64,000 bases of DNA from Nitrospirillum amazonense. GTDB taxonomy: Bacteria; Pseudomonadota; Alphaproteobacteria; Azospirillales; Azospirillaceae. Both the position numbers and the translations under genes were made by a program. The DNA lies in NCBI RefSeq assembly GCF_007828045.1, contig NZ_VITN01000005.1:1-64000 (forward strand), written 5' to 3'. The notes under the pieces are model-generated. The model worked only from the letters and a program-made list of their open reading frames with translations. It was not told the DNA's origin and ran no database searches. The stretch's first letter is position 1. Each line of letters opens with the position of its first letter. Positions 1-8,506 of the stretch are shown one piece after another.

Positions 1-111
1 TCCGTCGACATGACTTCCATGGCGAATGGAACTACACCATTTCGCCAAACACACCGACCAGATTGAAGCGATAATTTATCAACAGACCCTAAGCGTCTGC
101 GCGGATGGATG

Positions 112-146
112 AAAACGCCCCCGGAGCCGCTGGCGCCGGGGGCGTT
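112..146 (-). terminator. Terminator of the MipA gene
   Basis: On the minus strand an 11-bp GC-rich stem (AACGCCCCCGG and its complement) with an 11-nt loop is followed by a short T run. It lies just after the MipA stop codon, as expected for a Rho-independent terminator. Confidence 0.7.
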
Positions 147-152
147 CCGCTT

Positions 153-983
153 TCAGAAGCGATAACCCACCGCCGCGAAGGCGCGGGCGCTGGTGGCGTC
201 GTAGGTGACGGGGCTGTCGGCGGCGTCGCCCAACAGGCGCTTCACCGACACGTCGCCCGTGACGAACCAGTGCTCGTTGAAACGGTACAGGGCGCCGACA
301 CCGGCGCTGACATCCTTGAAGCCGGAGCCGGCGGTGTAGGCCGCGAAGCGGGAATGGGCGGCCTGCACCGGCGTGACGCCGAAGTAGGTCTGCATGTAAT
401 TGTCGTTGGCCCAGGTGGTGCCCACGTGCGGCGTCAGGATCAAATGGTCGGCCAGCTTGAACGGCAGGCCCGCACCGGCCGTCAGCACCACGCCGTCGTT
501 CTGGTCGCCCGTGTACTTGGTGACGGACGCGTCCAGGCTGATGCGGCCCAGCTGATAGGCGCCGAACAGCTTGACGCCCAGCGACGTGTCGATGTCGCCC
601 AGGCCCTTGAGGCGATCATCGCCGTTGCTGAAAAGGCCGTTGGTATTGCTGTCATTCCGGCCGGGATCAAAGGTCAGGGCGGCACCGACACGCACATTGC
701 CCTGGTGCCAATAGGCGCTGAGCCCCTCCGGCCCCAGGGCCAGCATGTCGTCATAGCGGATGGTGACCAGCGGCAGCGGTGTCGTCCGGTAGCGGTCGCT
801 GCCCTCGTAGTTTGGGCGCACGGCGACGCCGCCGCCGACGGTGATGTCCCAGACCGGCGGCTGCCGGGCCTGGGGAGCGGCCTGGGAAGTGACCGAATCG
901 TCGGCCAGGGCCGGGCCGGCGGAAAGGGCGGTGCCGGCCAGCAGCGCGACGCCAAAAACGGAAACGGATGTGCGGAAAAGCAT
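153..983 (-). CDS. MipA/OmpV family outer membrane protein
   Basis: A 276-residue protein that probably forms an outer membrane beta-barrel of the MipA/OmpV family (MltA-interacting scaffold or porin-like proteins). It starts with a clear signal peptide of about 27 residues ending ALA-DD. After it come alternating hydrophobic strands with PNYEGSDRYRTTPLPLVTIRY, the family's N-terminal hallmark. It ends in an aromatic residue (VGYRF), as outer membrane barrels do. The start at 983 puts the signal peptide at the N-terminus; an upstream in-frame extension is GC-rich and not protein-like. The gene is divergent from a two-component system, so that pair may control it; this is inferred from position only. 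The exact transport or scaffold role cannot be told from sequence. Confidence 0.85.
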   Translation of the reverse strand: MLFRTSVSVFGVALLAGTALSAGPALADDSVTSQAAPQARQPPVWDITVGGGVAVRPNYEGSDRYRTTPLPLVTIRYDDMLALGPEGLSAYWHQGNVRVGAALTFDPGRNDSNTNGLFSNGDDRLKGLGDIDTSLGVKLFGAYQLGRISLDASVTKYTGDQNDGVVLTAGAGLPFKLADHLILTPHVGTTWANDNYMQTYFGVTPVQAAHSRFAAYTAGSGFKDVSAGVGALYRFNEHWFVTGDVSVKRLLGDAADSPVTYDATSARAFAAVGYRF

Positions 984-1193
984 GGGGCGCGTGGCCTCTC
1001 GGCTTTGGGGAAACGGCGCCCGGCGGCCAGGCCCCAACCCACCGGCCCCGGAACGAGGCTGGACCCTAAGCCCCGATTTTTGATGGCTGATGTCGCCTTT
1101 GCTGCCGGATGGGCACAATGTGTCCAGACTGAAACAATCGCTTGGGACAACCGACACAACGGGCGGCGCCGGCGCGTGCTAGCATGCCGCCCC

Positions 1194-1940
1194 ATGACGC
1201 TACCGCCCGCCCCACTGCCCGCCCCTGCCCAGCAGCCGACCCTGCTGATCGTCGACGATGACGAGGACATCCTGTCCCTGCTGACGCTGTTCTTCCAACG
1301 GCACGGCTATGCCGTGCGGGTGGCGGAGGATGGCGGTGCCATGCGGGCAGCCCTGGCGGCGGGCCCCATCGACCTGGTGATCCTGGACATCATGCTGCGG
1401 GGGGAGGACGGGTTCAGCCTGTGCCGCACCTTGCGCGCGGCGTCGCGCGTGCCGGTCATCATGCTGACCGCCATGGCCGACCACACCGACCGCGTCGTGG
1501 GACTGGAGATCGGCGCCGACGACTACCTGACCAAGCCTTTCGACGCGCGTGAGCTGCTGGCCCGGGTCAAGGCCGTGCTGCGCCGGACGGGCGAGGCCGG
1601 CGGCTGGCCGGCGGAAACCCGCCCCTGCCTCAGCTTCGCCGGCTGGCGGCTGGACGTGGCGCGGCGGGAACTGCGATCGGAGGATGGCACCCTGGTGCTG
1701 CTGTCGGGTGGGGAGTTCGACCTGCTGCTGGCCTTCGTGGAGCATCCCCAGCGCGTGCTGACCCGTGACCAGCTGTTGGACCTGGCGCGCGGCCTGAGCC
1801 ATGCGGCTTACGACCGCAGCATCGACGTGCAGGTCAGCCGCCTGCGCCACAAGCTGGAGGAAGATCCCAAGAGTCCGGCGCTGATCCGCACTGTGCGCAA
1901 CGGCGGCTATATCTTCACGCCGCAGGTCCGCCGCCAATGA
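1194..1940 (+). CDS. OmpR-family response regulator
   Basis: A 248-residue response regulator. The receiver domain covers roughly residues 16-130, with the acidic pocket DDDED near residue 21, phospho-acceptor Asp65 in LVILDIML, and the conserved T and K (MLTA, TKPFDA). A winged-helix OmpR/PhoB DNA-binding domain follows (about 145-245), ending in RTVRNGGYIF. The ATG at 1194 is chosen because the longer upstream frame is antisense to mipA and only this start gives a normal receiver N-terminus. The stop overlaps the ATG of the downstream histidine kinase (ATGA), so the two are translationally coupled. Its position next to mipA suggests an envelope-stress or porin-control role, which is inference. 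Confidence 0.92.
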   Translation: MTLPPAPLPAPAQQPTLLIVDDDEDILSLLTLFFQRHGYAVRVAEDGGAMRAALAAGPIDLVILDIMLRGEDGFSLCRTLRAASRVPVIMLTAMADHTDRVVGLEIGADDYLTKPFDARELLARVKAVLRRTGEAGGWPAETRPCLSFAGWRLDVARRELRSEDGTLVLLSGGEFDLLLAFVEHPQRVLTRDQLLDLARGLSHAAYDRSIDVQVSRLRHKLEEDPKSPALIRTVRNGGYIFTPQVRRQ

Positions 1941-3328
1941 TACCGCGCCGGTGTGTACCAACCTGGTCGCAGGACACCATCGCACGGCGATTCGCCCTGA
2001 CCATCATGGCGGCCGTGACGGTGGCCGTCATCCTGAGCGCCCTGGTGGTCAGCTTGGCCGGCGCCTGGCTGGCGACGCCGGCCAACGACGCCGGGCTGGT
2101 ACAGGTCGTGGCCAGCGTCACCCACGCCATCGAGGCCGCCCCGCCGCCCCTGCGACCCTCGTTGGCCGCAGCCGCGAGCGCGCGGCTCTACAGCATTGAA
2201 TGGCACCCGGCTGATGATCCCATAGCGGCGCTGCTTCGCCAGGAGATCAGCTTGGATGACTTCCATCCGTTGGAGAGCGCGTGGCTGAGCCTCTTCCAGG
2301 CAACCGGAACCGACCCGGCGGCGGCGTTGCTGTGGCACGACCTTTCATACGGTTCCCATGTACGGTTCCCAGCCCGGTTCCCAGACAAGTTCCTGGCCGT
2401 GCGGCTGAAGGACGACAGCTGGCTGGTCTACCTTCCCCTGGGCCACAGCCGCGACACCATCCGCGCCTTCCGCATCGGCATCGCACTGATCCTGCTGCTG
2501 CTGTCGGCCGCCGCGGTGTCGCTGATCGCCGCCCGGCAGCTGTCCCGCCCCATCGAGCGCATCGCCGATGCCGCCCGGCAATTCGGCACCAATCCCAAGG
2601 CCCCGCCCATCGTCGAGTCGGGCCCGCACGAACTGCGCGGCGTCATCCGCGCCTTCAACGCCATGCAGGGGCAAATCCAGAAGTTCGTGGGCTATCGCAC
2701 CGCCATGCTGGCCGCCATTTCCCACGACCTGCGCACGCCGCTGACCCGCATGCGCCTGCGCGGCGAGTTCGTGGAAGATGCGGAACAGCAGGCGCGACTG
2801 TTCCGCGACGTGGACGAGATGCAGGCCATGGTCGATGGTGCCCTGGCCTTTTTCCGCGACGACGCGGATGAGGAGGCGGTGACCGCCTTCGACCTGGGCG
2901 GCCTGCTGACCACCATCGCCGACGAGTATGCCGACCAGGGCGTGGCCGTCGCCTATGAGGGGCCCAGCCATGCCGTCTATCGCGGCCGGCCCTTCGCGCT
3001 GAAACGGGCGGTCACCAACCTGATCGAGAACGCGGTAAAGCACGCCACCCCGCCGGCCGTGACGCTGGAGCGGGTGTCGGGGGAGCAACCGCCGGGAACG
3101 GTGGCCATCATCGTGCGGGACGATGGCCCCGGTATTCCGGACGACGCGCTGGAGCAGGTGTTCAGCCCCTTTTTCCGCCTGGACCGGTCGCGCAACCGGG
3201 TGTCCGGCGGCGTGGGCCTGGGCCTGACGGCGGCGCTGGCCATCGTACGCGGCCACGGTGGCGACATCGTCCTGAGCAACCGTCTTGCCGGTGGGCTGGA
3301 GGCGCGGGTGACGTTGCCGGCCGGCTGA
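1937..3328 (+). CDS. Sensor histidine kinase (EnvZ-like)
   Basis: A 463-residue inner membrane kinase that should phosphorylate the preceding regulator. The first membrane helix is at about 20-45, followed by a periplasmic loop (46-175), a second helix (176-198), a HAMP domain (198-250), the H-box ISHDLRTPLTRMR with His263, and an HATPase domain with N-box NLIENAVKHA and G-boxes DDGPGIPDD and GVGLGLTAALAIV. The overall plan is that of EnvZ/RstB-type kinases. It begins inside the stop codon of the response regulator gene. The periplasmic sensor has no recognisable domain, so the signal is unknown. Confidence 0.92.
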   Translation: MIPRRCVPTWSQDTIARRFALTIMAAVTVAVILSALVVSLAGAWLATPANDAGLVQVVASVTHAIEAAPPPLRPSLAAAASARLYSIEWHPADDPIAALLRQEISLDDFHPLESAWLSLFQATGTDPAAALLWHDLSYGSHVRFPARFPDKFLAVRLKDDSWLVYLPLGHSRDTIRAFRIGIALILLLLSAAAVSLIAARQLSRPIERIADAARQFGTNPKAPPIVESGPHELRGVIRAFNAMQGQIQKFVGYRTAMLAAISHDLRTPLTRMRLRGEFVEDAEQQARLFRDVDEMQAMVDGALAFFRDDADEEAVTAFDLGGLLTTIADEYADQGVAVAYEGPSHAVYRGRPFALKRAVTNLIENAVKHATPPAVTLERVSGEQPPGTVAIIVRDDGPGIPDDALEQVFSPFFRLDRSRNRVSGGVGLGLTAALAIVRGHGGDIVLSNRLAGGLEARVTLPAG

Positions 3329-3333
3329 AACGA

Positions 3334-3367
3334 CAAACGGCCCGGACGCTGATGTCCGGGCTGTTTG
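3334..3367. terminator. Bidirectional terminator hairpin
   Basis: A 14-bp stem (CAAACGGCCCGGAC paired across a 6-nt loop, with one G-T pair) lies between the convergent histidine kinase and inositol phosphatase genes. It can end transcription from both sides. Confidence 0.65.
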
Positions 3368-3394
3368 CGAAAAACCAGGCAAAAGCCGTGGCTG

Positions 3395-4207
3395 TCAGCC
3401 GGCGGCCTTCTTCTTGCCGGCGTTGCGCAGCAGGGTACCCAGCGGCAGGTGCAGGTGGGAATTGGCGGCCAGCACGCTGGCGCCGCTCTGCGGAACCTTG
3501 CCGCCACCGATCTCGGTGGCGAAACCGCCGGCCTCGGTCACCATCAGCAGGCCCGCGGCCACGTCCCAAGGCTTCAGGTTGGTCTCGAAGAAGCCATCGA
3601 AGCGGCCGGCGGCGACATAGGCCAGGTCCAGGGCGGCGGCGCCCAGGCGGCGGATGCCGGCCACCTCGCCCATCACCGCCTGCAGCTGCGGCAGGTAGGC
3701 GGCATGGTCGCCATGGCCCTTGAAGGGGATGCCGGTGGCGATCAGCGCGTCGGGCAGGTTGCGGCGGGCGGAGACGCGCAGACGGGTGTGGTTGAGGAAG
3801 GCGCCGGCGCCCTTCTCCGTCCAGAACATCTCATCATGCACCGGCTCGTACACCACGCCGGCGACGATTTCGCCTTCCTTCTCCAGCGCGATGGTGATGG
3901 CCCAGTGCGGCAGGCCGTGCAGGAAGTTGGTGGTGCCGTCCAGCGGATCGACGATCCAGCGGTGCGACGGGTCGCTGCCGGCCACGCTGCCCGCTTCCTC
4001 CAGCAGGAAGCCGAAGCTGGGGCGGGCCTTGGACAGTTCCTCGCGGATGATGTTTTCCGACTTGCGGTCGGCGGCGGATACGAAGTCCGCCGGGCCCTTG
4101 CGGGAAACCTGCAGCTGCTCCACCTCACCGAAGTCGCGCACCAGGGCGCGGCCCGCCTTCTCGGCGGCTTTGGTCATGACGTTGAGGATGGCGGAACGGG
4201 CGGCCAT
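3395..4207 (-). CDS. suhB: Inositol monophosphatase family protein
   Basis: A 270-residue Mg-dependent phosphatase of the inositol monophosphatase/SuhB family. The metal-binding motif WIVDPLDGTTNF is at residues 84-95, a Glu pair at 70-71 provides the upstream ligand, and the C-terminal motif KPWDVAAGLLMVTEAGG near residue 207 completes the active site. Length matches bacterial SuhB. Family members dephosphorylate inositol-1-phosphate, and in enterobacteria SuhB also joins rRNA antitermination complexes; which role applies here cannot be told. It stands alone, upstream of nothing obvious on its strand, and converges with the two-component operon. Confidence 0.9.
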   Translation of the reverse strand: MAARSAILNVMTKAAEKAGRALVRDFGEVEQLQVSRKGPADFVSAADRKSENIIREELSKARPSFGFLLEEAGSVAGSDPSHRWIVDPLDGTTNFLHGLPHWAITIALEKEGEIVAGVVYEPVHDEMFWTEKGAGAFLNHTRLRVSARRNLPDALIATGIPFKGHGDHAAYLPQLQAVMGEVAGIRRLGAAALDLAYVAAGRFDGFFETNLKPWDVAAGLLMVTEAGGFATEIGGGKVPQSGASVLAANSHLHLPLGTLLRNAGKKKAAG

Positions 4208-4270
4208 GGGGTGTCCCTTTTGATCTCATCACAGGCAGGTCCCCGGGGGACCGCCCTACCATAAAAGCCG

Positions 4271-4304
4271 AGAGCGAATTCCACCGGAAGGCGGAATTCG
4301 CTCT
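4271..4304. terminator. Hairpin downstream of efp
   Basis: A perfect 12-bp inverted repeat (AGAGCGAATTCC and its complement, 10-nt loop) lies just beyond the EF-P stop. It has no strong T run, so termination efficiency is uncertain. Confidence 0.5.
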
Positions 4305-4346
4305 GGCAACGAACCTGTCGCCCCGAGGGCGACGGCGGAAGGAGGC

Positions 4347-4916
4347 TTAGTCCTTCGCGCGTTCCATGTATTCGCCCTCGGCGGTGCTGACCACCACGCG
4401 GGTGCCGGCCTCGATGTGCGGCGGAACCAGAATGCGCACACCGTTTTCCAGCACAGCCGGCTTGTACGAGGAAGAGGCCGTCTGGCCCTTCACCACCGGG
4501 TCGGCCTCGGTGATCCGCAGGGTCACGGTCTGCGGCAGCTCGACCGACAGGGGCGCGCCTTCGAAGGTCTGCACCGTCACTTCCATGCCATCGGTCAGGA
4601 AGACCTTGCCGTCGCCGACGACATCGCCGGGGATGGAGACCTGCTCGAAGGTTTCCTTGTCCATGAAGGTGTAGCTGTCGCCCTCTTCGGCGAACAGGAA
4701 GGTCATCTCATGTTCGTCCAGGCGAGCACGCTCCACGCTTTCCTGGGTGCGGAAGCGCTCGATCGTCTTGGTGCCCGTGCGCACGTCCTTCATCTCGATC
4801 TGGATGAAGGCGCCGCCCTTGCCGGGCTGCACGATCTGCGTCTTCACGACCACCCACAGCTTGCCGTTATTCTCCATAACGTGGCCGGGGCGCATGGTGT
4901 TGGCGTTAACCTTCAT
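4347..4916 (-). CDS. efp: Translation elongation factor P
   Basis: A 189-residue EF-P, which binds between the P and E sites of the ribosome and rescues polyproline stalling. The three beta-barrel domains are all present: the KOW-like N-terminal domain with the modification loop PGKGGAF (Lys33, equivalent to E. coli Lys34), the central OB domain, and a C-terminal OB domain ending GEYMERAKD. A Lys at the loop tip suggests EpmA-type lysylation, but no epmA or epmB is in the window. Several proteins here contain long proline runs (for example the GYF-AIM24 protein and the Pro/Tyr-rich protein nearby) that would need EF-P. Confidence 0.97.
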   Translation of the reverse strand: MKVNANTMRPGHVMENNGKLWVVVKTQIVQPGKGGAFIQIEMKDVRTGTKTIERFRTQESVERARLDEHEMTFLFAEEGDSYTFMDKETFEQVSIPGDVVGDGKVFLTDGMEVTVQTFEGAPLSVELPQTVTLRITEADPVVKGQTASSSYKPAVLENGVRILVPPHIEAGTRVVVSTAEGEYMERAKD

Positions 4917-5077
4917 GGTGCTTCAACTTTAACCTGGGTGTTTGCGAGCGGCGGGGACCCTAGCAGCTTGTTGCCAGCCGGACAAGATCAGCCGGAATTC
5001 CCAAGGCGCATGCCCCTTCGGCGTTATCCCGCAAACAATCCTGGGGAATGCCCCACCCCCTCCAGGAAACCGGCGCA

Positions 5078-5112
5078 GAAAAAAGCCCGGCGGGTCGAAA
5101 CCGGCCGGGCTT
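5078..5112 (-). terminator. Terminator of the small lipoprotein gene
   Basis: On the minus strand a stem AAGCCCGGC with its complement and a 12-nt loop is followed by six T residues. It lies 80 nt beyond the lipoprotein stop codon. Confidence 0.75.
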
Positions 5113-5192
5113 GCAAGGGTATGGGACGGGAAACAGGGAATGAGAAGAACTACAGGGAAATGAACTGGAACCAACCTCGGGCCTTGATCCCC

Positions 5193-5405
5193 TTAGGGCT
5201 TAATCAGGGCGCCCACGGCCGCACCACCGGCCGCGCCGATGGCGGCGCCCGCCAGGACCGGGCCACCGACGATGGCCGTCAGGGCGGCACCACCCGCGGC
5301 GCCGATGGCGCCACCGGACAGGGCGCGCTGCTGGCGGGCGTTCAGACCGGAACAGCCGGCCAGCAGGGACCCGGCCACGACGACGATGACAGCTTTCTTC
5401 AACAT
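5193..5405 (-). CDS. Small glycine-zipper lipoprotein
   Basis: A 70-residue lipoprotein. A short signal peptide ends in the lipobox LLAGC, with Cys18 as the lipid attachment site. The mature part holds glycine-zipper repeats (GGAIGAAGGAALTAIVGG and AGAAIGAAGGAAVGALI), the pattern of YmgG/SlyB/OsmB-like small envelope proteins that insert into membranes. It should sit at the outer or inner membrane. No enzyme function is expected. It has its own terminator and is probably monocistronic. Confidence 0.8.
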   Translation of the reverse strand: MLKKAVIVVVAGSLLAGCSGLNARQQRALSGGAIGAAGGAALTAIVGGPVLAGAAIGAAGGAAVGALIKP

Positions 5406-5520
5406 GATGGCCTCACTGCTTCCAAGGCTGGGGCGGAACCAGGCAGGGCTCCGCCCCGGGGCCGGGCTTGATGCCGGCTAAATCATTGGCGTTAGGGGTT
5501 GGGGCGTTAAGGGGTTGGCG

Positions 5521-5835
5521 TTAACGGATGGGAATGACCACGTTCAGGCCAGCCGACGGATAGTAGACCGGGGGCGGCGGCGGGGCGTAGTAGGCCGGGG
5601 GCGGCACGTACACCGGACGCGGCGGGCCGTAGTAGTACGGCGGGGCCACGTAGACCCGCGGGCCACGATAGTAGTCGTGGTAGCGGTAGTAGTCGTGGTG
5701 ATGGTGGCGCCAATACTCGTCGGCCTTCGCCTTGGTCGCGGTCAGACCGGATGATGCGGCGACCCCGACCACGACCAGTGCGGCAACCGCGGCAAAGCGC
5801 TTCACCTTCGCCAGACGCAGGAAATCGCTCGTCAT
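5521..5835 (-). CDS. Secreted Tyr/Pro-rich small protein
   Basis: A 104-residue exported protein of unknown function. A signal peptide with a hydrophobic core AAVAALVVVGVAASSG is followed by a His/Tyr-rich stretch (EYWRHHHHDYYRYHDYYR) and proline-tyrosine blocks such as YVAPPYYYGPPRP and YYAPPPPPVYYP. Such low-complexity proteins are common in Alphaproteobacteria and are thought to be cell-envelope proteins. The His cluster could bind metal, but that is inference. The start at 5835 follows a purine-rich AGGTAAGATC ribosome site. The proline runs make it a likely EF-P client. Confidence 0.75.
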   Translation of the reverse strand: MTSDFLRLAKVKRFAAVAALVVVGVAASSGLTATKAKADEYWRHHHHDYYRYHDYYRGPRVYVAPPYYYGPPRPVYVPPPAYYAPPPPPVYYPSAGLNVVIPIR

Positions 5836-6022
5836 GATCTTACCTCCAAAAAGGGGATGCTCGCTTGTCGGCTCGTGCCGTCATCGGCTTCCCATGGCTC
5901 GTATCTTGGAGGCGGATGTTGACGATTTAAGGGCGATGTTTGCCTTAATGCGACCGTAATTATGAATTGGCCGGGAACTTTGTGTGACCAGCCAATTCAT
6001 CAACAAAAACAAATGGTTATTC

Positions 6023-7765
6023 TTAGTGCACCACCTGCCCCGCCCCGCGCCCTCGCGGATCGGACGCGGTTTGCAGCTCGGTTCCGGTCACCTGCACGGC
6101 CTCCACATCCCCCATGTTCCAGCCCTGGTCGACCAGGGTGTAGCCCATGGCCTTCAACGCGTCGGCTTCCGGCCCTTTCAGGGGCGCGTAGGGATCGTAG
6201 TAGATGGTGTCCTTGGGCAGCAGTTGATGGTGCACCCGCTGGGCCGCCACCGCCGCCTGCAAGGGCATGTGAAAGTCATAGACGTCGCTCATCACCTGAA
6301 AGACGCCGGTGAAGATGCGCGAGCCGCCGGGCGTGCCCAGCACCAGGCTGACCTTGCCGTCGCGGGTGACGATGGTGGGGGTCATGGAGGACAGCATGCG
6401 CTTGCCCGGCTGAATGGCGTTGGCGTCCTTGCCCACCACGCCGAAGCCGTTGGGCACGCCTGGCTTGGCGCTGAAGTCATCCATCTCGTCATTCATCAGG
6501 AAGCCGGCGCCGCTGACCACCTCGCCATTCCCGAACTCGAAATTCAGGGTGTAGGTGTTGGAAACGGCGTTGCCCCACTTATCGACCACGGAGAAGTGCG
6601 TGGTCTCGTTGGGCTCCAGCCCCGGCTTCACGTCGGGCGTGGGGGAAATGGCGGTGGGGTTGATCTCCCCCGCCCGCTTGGCCAGGTAATCGTCGCTGAT
6701 CAGCTTTTCCACCGGCACCTTGTAGAAGTCCGGGTCGCCCAGGTACTCGGCGCGGTCGGCGAACACCCGCTTCTCGATCTCCGCCAGCAGGTGAATGTAT
6801 TTGGCGGAGTTGAGCGGCACGTCCTTGAAGTCCGCGGCGCGCAGCTCCTTCATTTTCAGCAACTGGGCCAGCGCCTCCCCGCCCGAGCTGGGCGGCGGCG
6901 CGGTGTAGACGACGTTGCCCTGCCAGGTGAACCGGATGGGCTCCCGCCACTTGGCCTTATAGTCCGCCAGGTCCTGCGCCGTGATCAGGCCGCCGTCCTT
7001 CTTCATTTGCGCGACCAGCAGCTGCGCCGTCTTGCCGGTATAGAACTCCTTGGGCCCGTCCTTGGCGATGCGCTTCAGCGTCTCGGCCAATTCCGGCTGG
7101 GTGAAGGTCCTGCCCGGCGCCATCTTGCCGAAGTACTGGGCGAAGTTGGTGCCCGCGAACTGCGCCATCATGTCGGTGCGGTAGGCGATGATCTTGTCGG
7201 ACGGCAGGAAGCCCTTCTCCGCCAGGGTGATGGCCGGCTGGATGACCCGGTCCCACGGCAGCGTGCCGAAGCGGTGGTGCGCCTCCCACAGGCCCATGAC
7301 GGTGCCGGGCACGCCGGCGGCCTTGGCCCCCACCAGGCTGAGCTTGGGGACCACATTGCCCTGGGCATCCAGGTACATGGTGCGGGTCGCGGCCTTGGGC
7401 GCCACCTCGCGGTAGTCGATGAAATAGGGCTTGCCGTCCACGAACAGGGTCATGAAGCCGCCGCCGCCGATATTGCCGGCCTCGGGATAGGTGACGGCCA
7501 GGGCGAAGGCGGTGGCCACGGCGGCGTCCACGGCGTTGCCGCCCGCCTTCAGGATCTCCGCCCCGGCGCCCGTGCCGAAGGTGTCGGCCGAGGCCACGAC
7601 GCCCCCCGACAGCAGGGCGGCCGGCGCAGTCGCCGTCTCCTTGGCGTGCGGCCCACTGATGGGCCCGACCAGCGCCACGCCCAGCGCCAGCGCGGCGGCC
7701 GCATTGACCCAACGACGCGTGATGCCCTTACCCGATTGCCCCTTGCCACTCTGCCAGGCCCGCAT
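6023..7765 (-). CDS. ggt: Gamma-glutamyltransferase (periplasmic), first copy
   Basis: A 580-residue N-terminal nucleophile hydrolase that cleaves or transfers the gamma-glutamyl group of glutathione. An N-terminal twin-basic signal sequence with a hydrophobic run (AAAALALGVALVG) sends it to the periplasm. The autoprocessing site is at TTHFSVVD with catalytic Thr388, followed by GNAVSNTYTLN; the substrate motifs SSGGEAL and LGTPGGSRI are present. Length matches E. coli Ggt. Monocistronic, divergent from an XRE-cupin regulator 150 bp away, which could control it. A second, more diverged copy is at 35.4 kb. Confidence 0.93.
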   Translation of the reverse strand: MRAWQSGKGQSGKGITRRWVNAAAALALGVALVGPISGPHAKETATAPAALLSGGVVASADTFGTGAGAEILKAGGNAVDAAVATAFALAVTYPEAGNIGGGGFMTLFVDGKPYFIDYREVAPKAATRTMYLDAQGNVVPKLSLVGAKAAGVPGTVMGLWEAHHRFGTLPWDRVIQPAITLAEKGFLPSDKIIAYRTDMMAQFAGTNFAQYFGKMAPGRTFTQPELAETLKRIAKDGPKEFYTGKTAQLLVAQMKKDGGLITAQDLADYKAKWREPIRFTWQGNVVYTAPPPSSGGEALAQLLKMKELRAADFKDVPLNSAKYIHLLAEIEKRVFADRAEYLGDPDFYKVPVEKLISDDYLAKRAGEINPTAISPTPDVKPGLEPNETTHFSVVDKWGNAVSNTYTLNFEFGNGEVVSGAGFLMNDEMDDFSAKPGVPNGFGVVGKDANAIQPGKRMLSSMTPTIVTRDGKVSLVLGTPGGSRIFTGVFQVMSDVYDFHMPLQAAVAAQRVHHQLLPKDTIYYDPYAPLKGPEADALKAMGYTLVDQGWNMGDVEAVQVTGTELQTASDPRGRGAGQVVH

Positions 7766-7881
7766 CGGTCACCCCTCTTGTTCTGGAATCGTTGTCCCGC
7801 CTGCCGGCCGGGAGAAACCAGCATGCCCAGGTCGCGGGCGAAAGATAAGATGATTTTGCGGTGCGGCATGATCAGCGGGGC

Positions 7882-7916
7882 TTGACGATTATCTCATATA
7901 TGGGAAATATTCCCAT
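7882..7916 (+). promoter_or_regulatory. Promoter with overlapping palindromic operator for the XRE-cupin gene
   Basis: A -35 box TTGACG (7882-7887) is followed after 18 bp by AATATT. The -10 region lies inside a perfect inverted repeat ATGGGAA-ATA-TTCCCAT (7900-7916). The repeat ends 1 bp before the chosen start codon, so a protein bound there would block transcription. Autoregulation by the XRE protein is inferred. Confidence 0.55.
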
Positions 7917-7917
7917 T

Positions 7918-8487
7918 ATGGAACAGACTCCCGATCCCTTCGACCAACGCCTGGCCGCCCGCCTCTCCAGCCTGCGCCTGGAGCGCGGCTGGACCCTGGA
8001 GCTGTTGGCGGAGCGCAGCGGTATCAGCCGCGCCACCCTGTCCCGGCTGGAGCGGGGGGAGACCAGCCCCACCGCCGCCTTGCTGGGGCGGCTGTGCACC
8101 GCCTACGAACGCCCCATGTCCCGCCTGCTGGCGGAGGTGGAGGCCGACCCGCAGCAGTTCATCCCCCGCGAGTCCCAGCCCACCTGGACCGACCCCGAAA
8201 CCGGCTTCCACCGCCGGGGCGTCTCCCCGCCCGCCGGCGGCTATATGACGGAGATGGTGGAGGGCACCCTGCCCGTGGGCGCCGTCATCGCCTATCAGGC
8301 GCCGCCGGTGGCGGGGCTGGAGCATCATTTGTGGATGCTGGCTGGGCGGCTGGAACTGGCCTTGGACTGTATCCCCCACGCGCTGTCGGCGGGGGACACG
8401 CTGCGTTACCGCCTGACCGGCGGCAGCCGCTTCCACTGCCCCGGCCCCGAGGCCGCGCATTACGTCATCGCCATCACCCGCCCCTGA
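7918..8487 (+). CDS. XRE-family regulator with C-terminal cupin domain
   Basis: A 189-residue transcription regulator. An N-terminal helix-turn-helix (about 10-65: LRLERGWTLELLAERSGISRATLSRLERGETSPT) is joined to a C-terminal cupin barrel (about 105-188). This is the common HTH_3 plus Cupin_2 layout that senses a small metabolite. The ATG at 7918 is preferred. It sits directly after the palindrome at 7900-7916 and has no Shine-Dalgarno sequence, consistent with a leaderless transcript; an ATG at 7900 lies inside the palindrome. Followed 19 bp later by an acetyltransferase gene, probably the same transcript. Confidence 0.85.
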   Translation: MEQTPDPFDQRLAARLSSLRLERGWTLELLAERSGISRATLSRLERGETSPTAALLGRLCTAYERPMSRLLAEVEADPQQFIPRESQPTWTDPETGFHRRGVSPPAGGYMTEMVEGTLPVGAVIAYQAPPVAGLEHHLWMLAGRLELALDCIPHALSAGDTLRYRLTGGSRFHCPGPEAAHYVIAITRP

Positions 8488-8506
8488 GAAAGCCCCCCGA
8501 GCCACC

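Noticed and set aside
5984..7885. Long plus-strand open frame of 633 codons opposite the first gamma-glutamyltransferase
   Set aside because: Its translation is rich in Gly, His, Arg and Gln with no domain; it is the GC-driven antisense shadow of a well-recognised enzyme.
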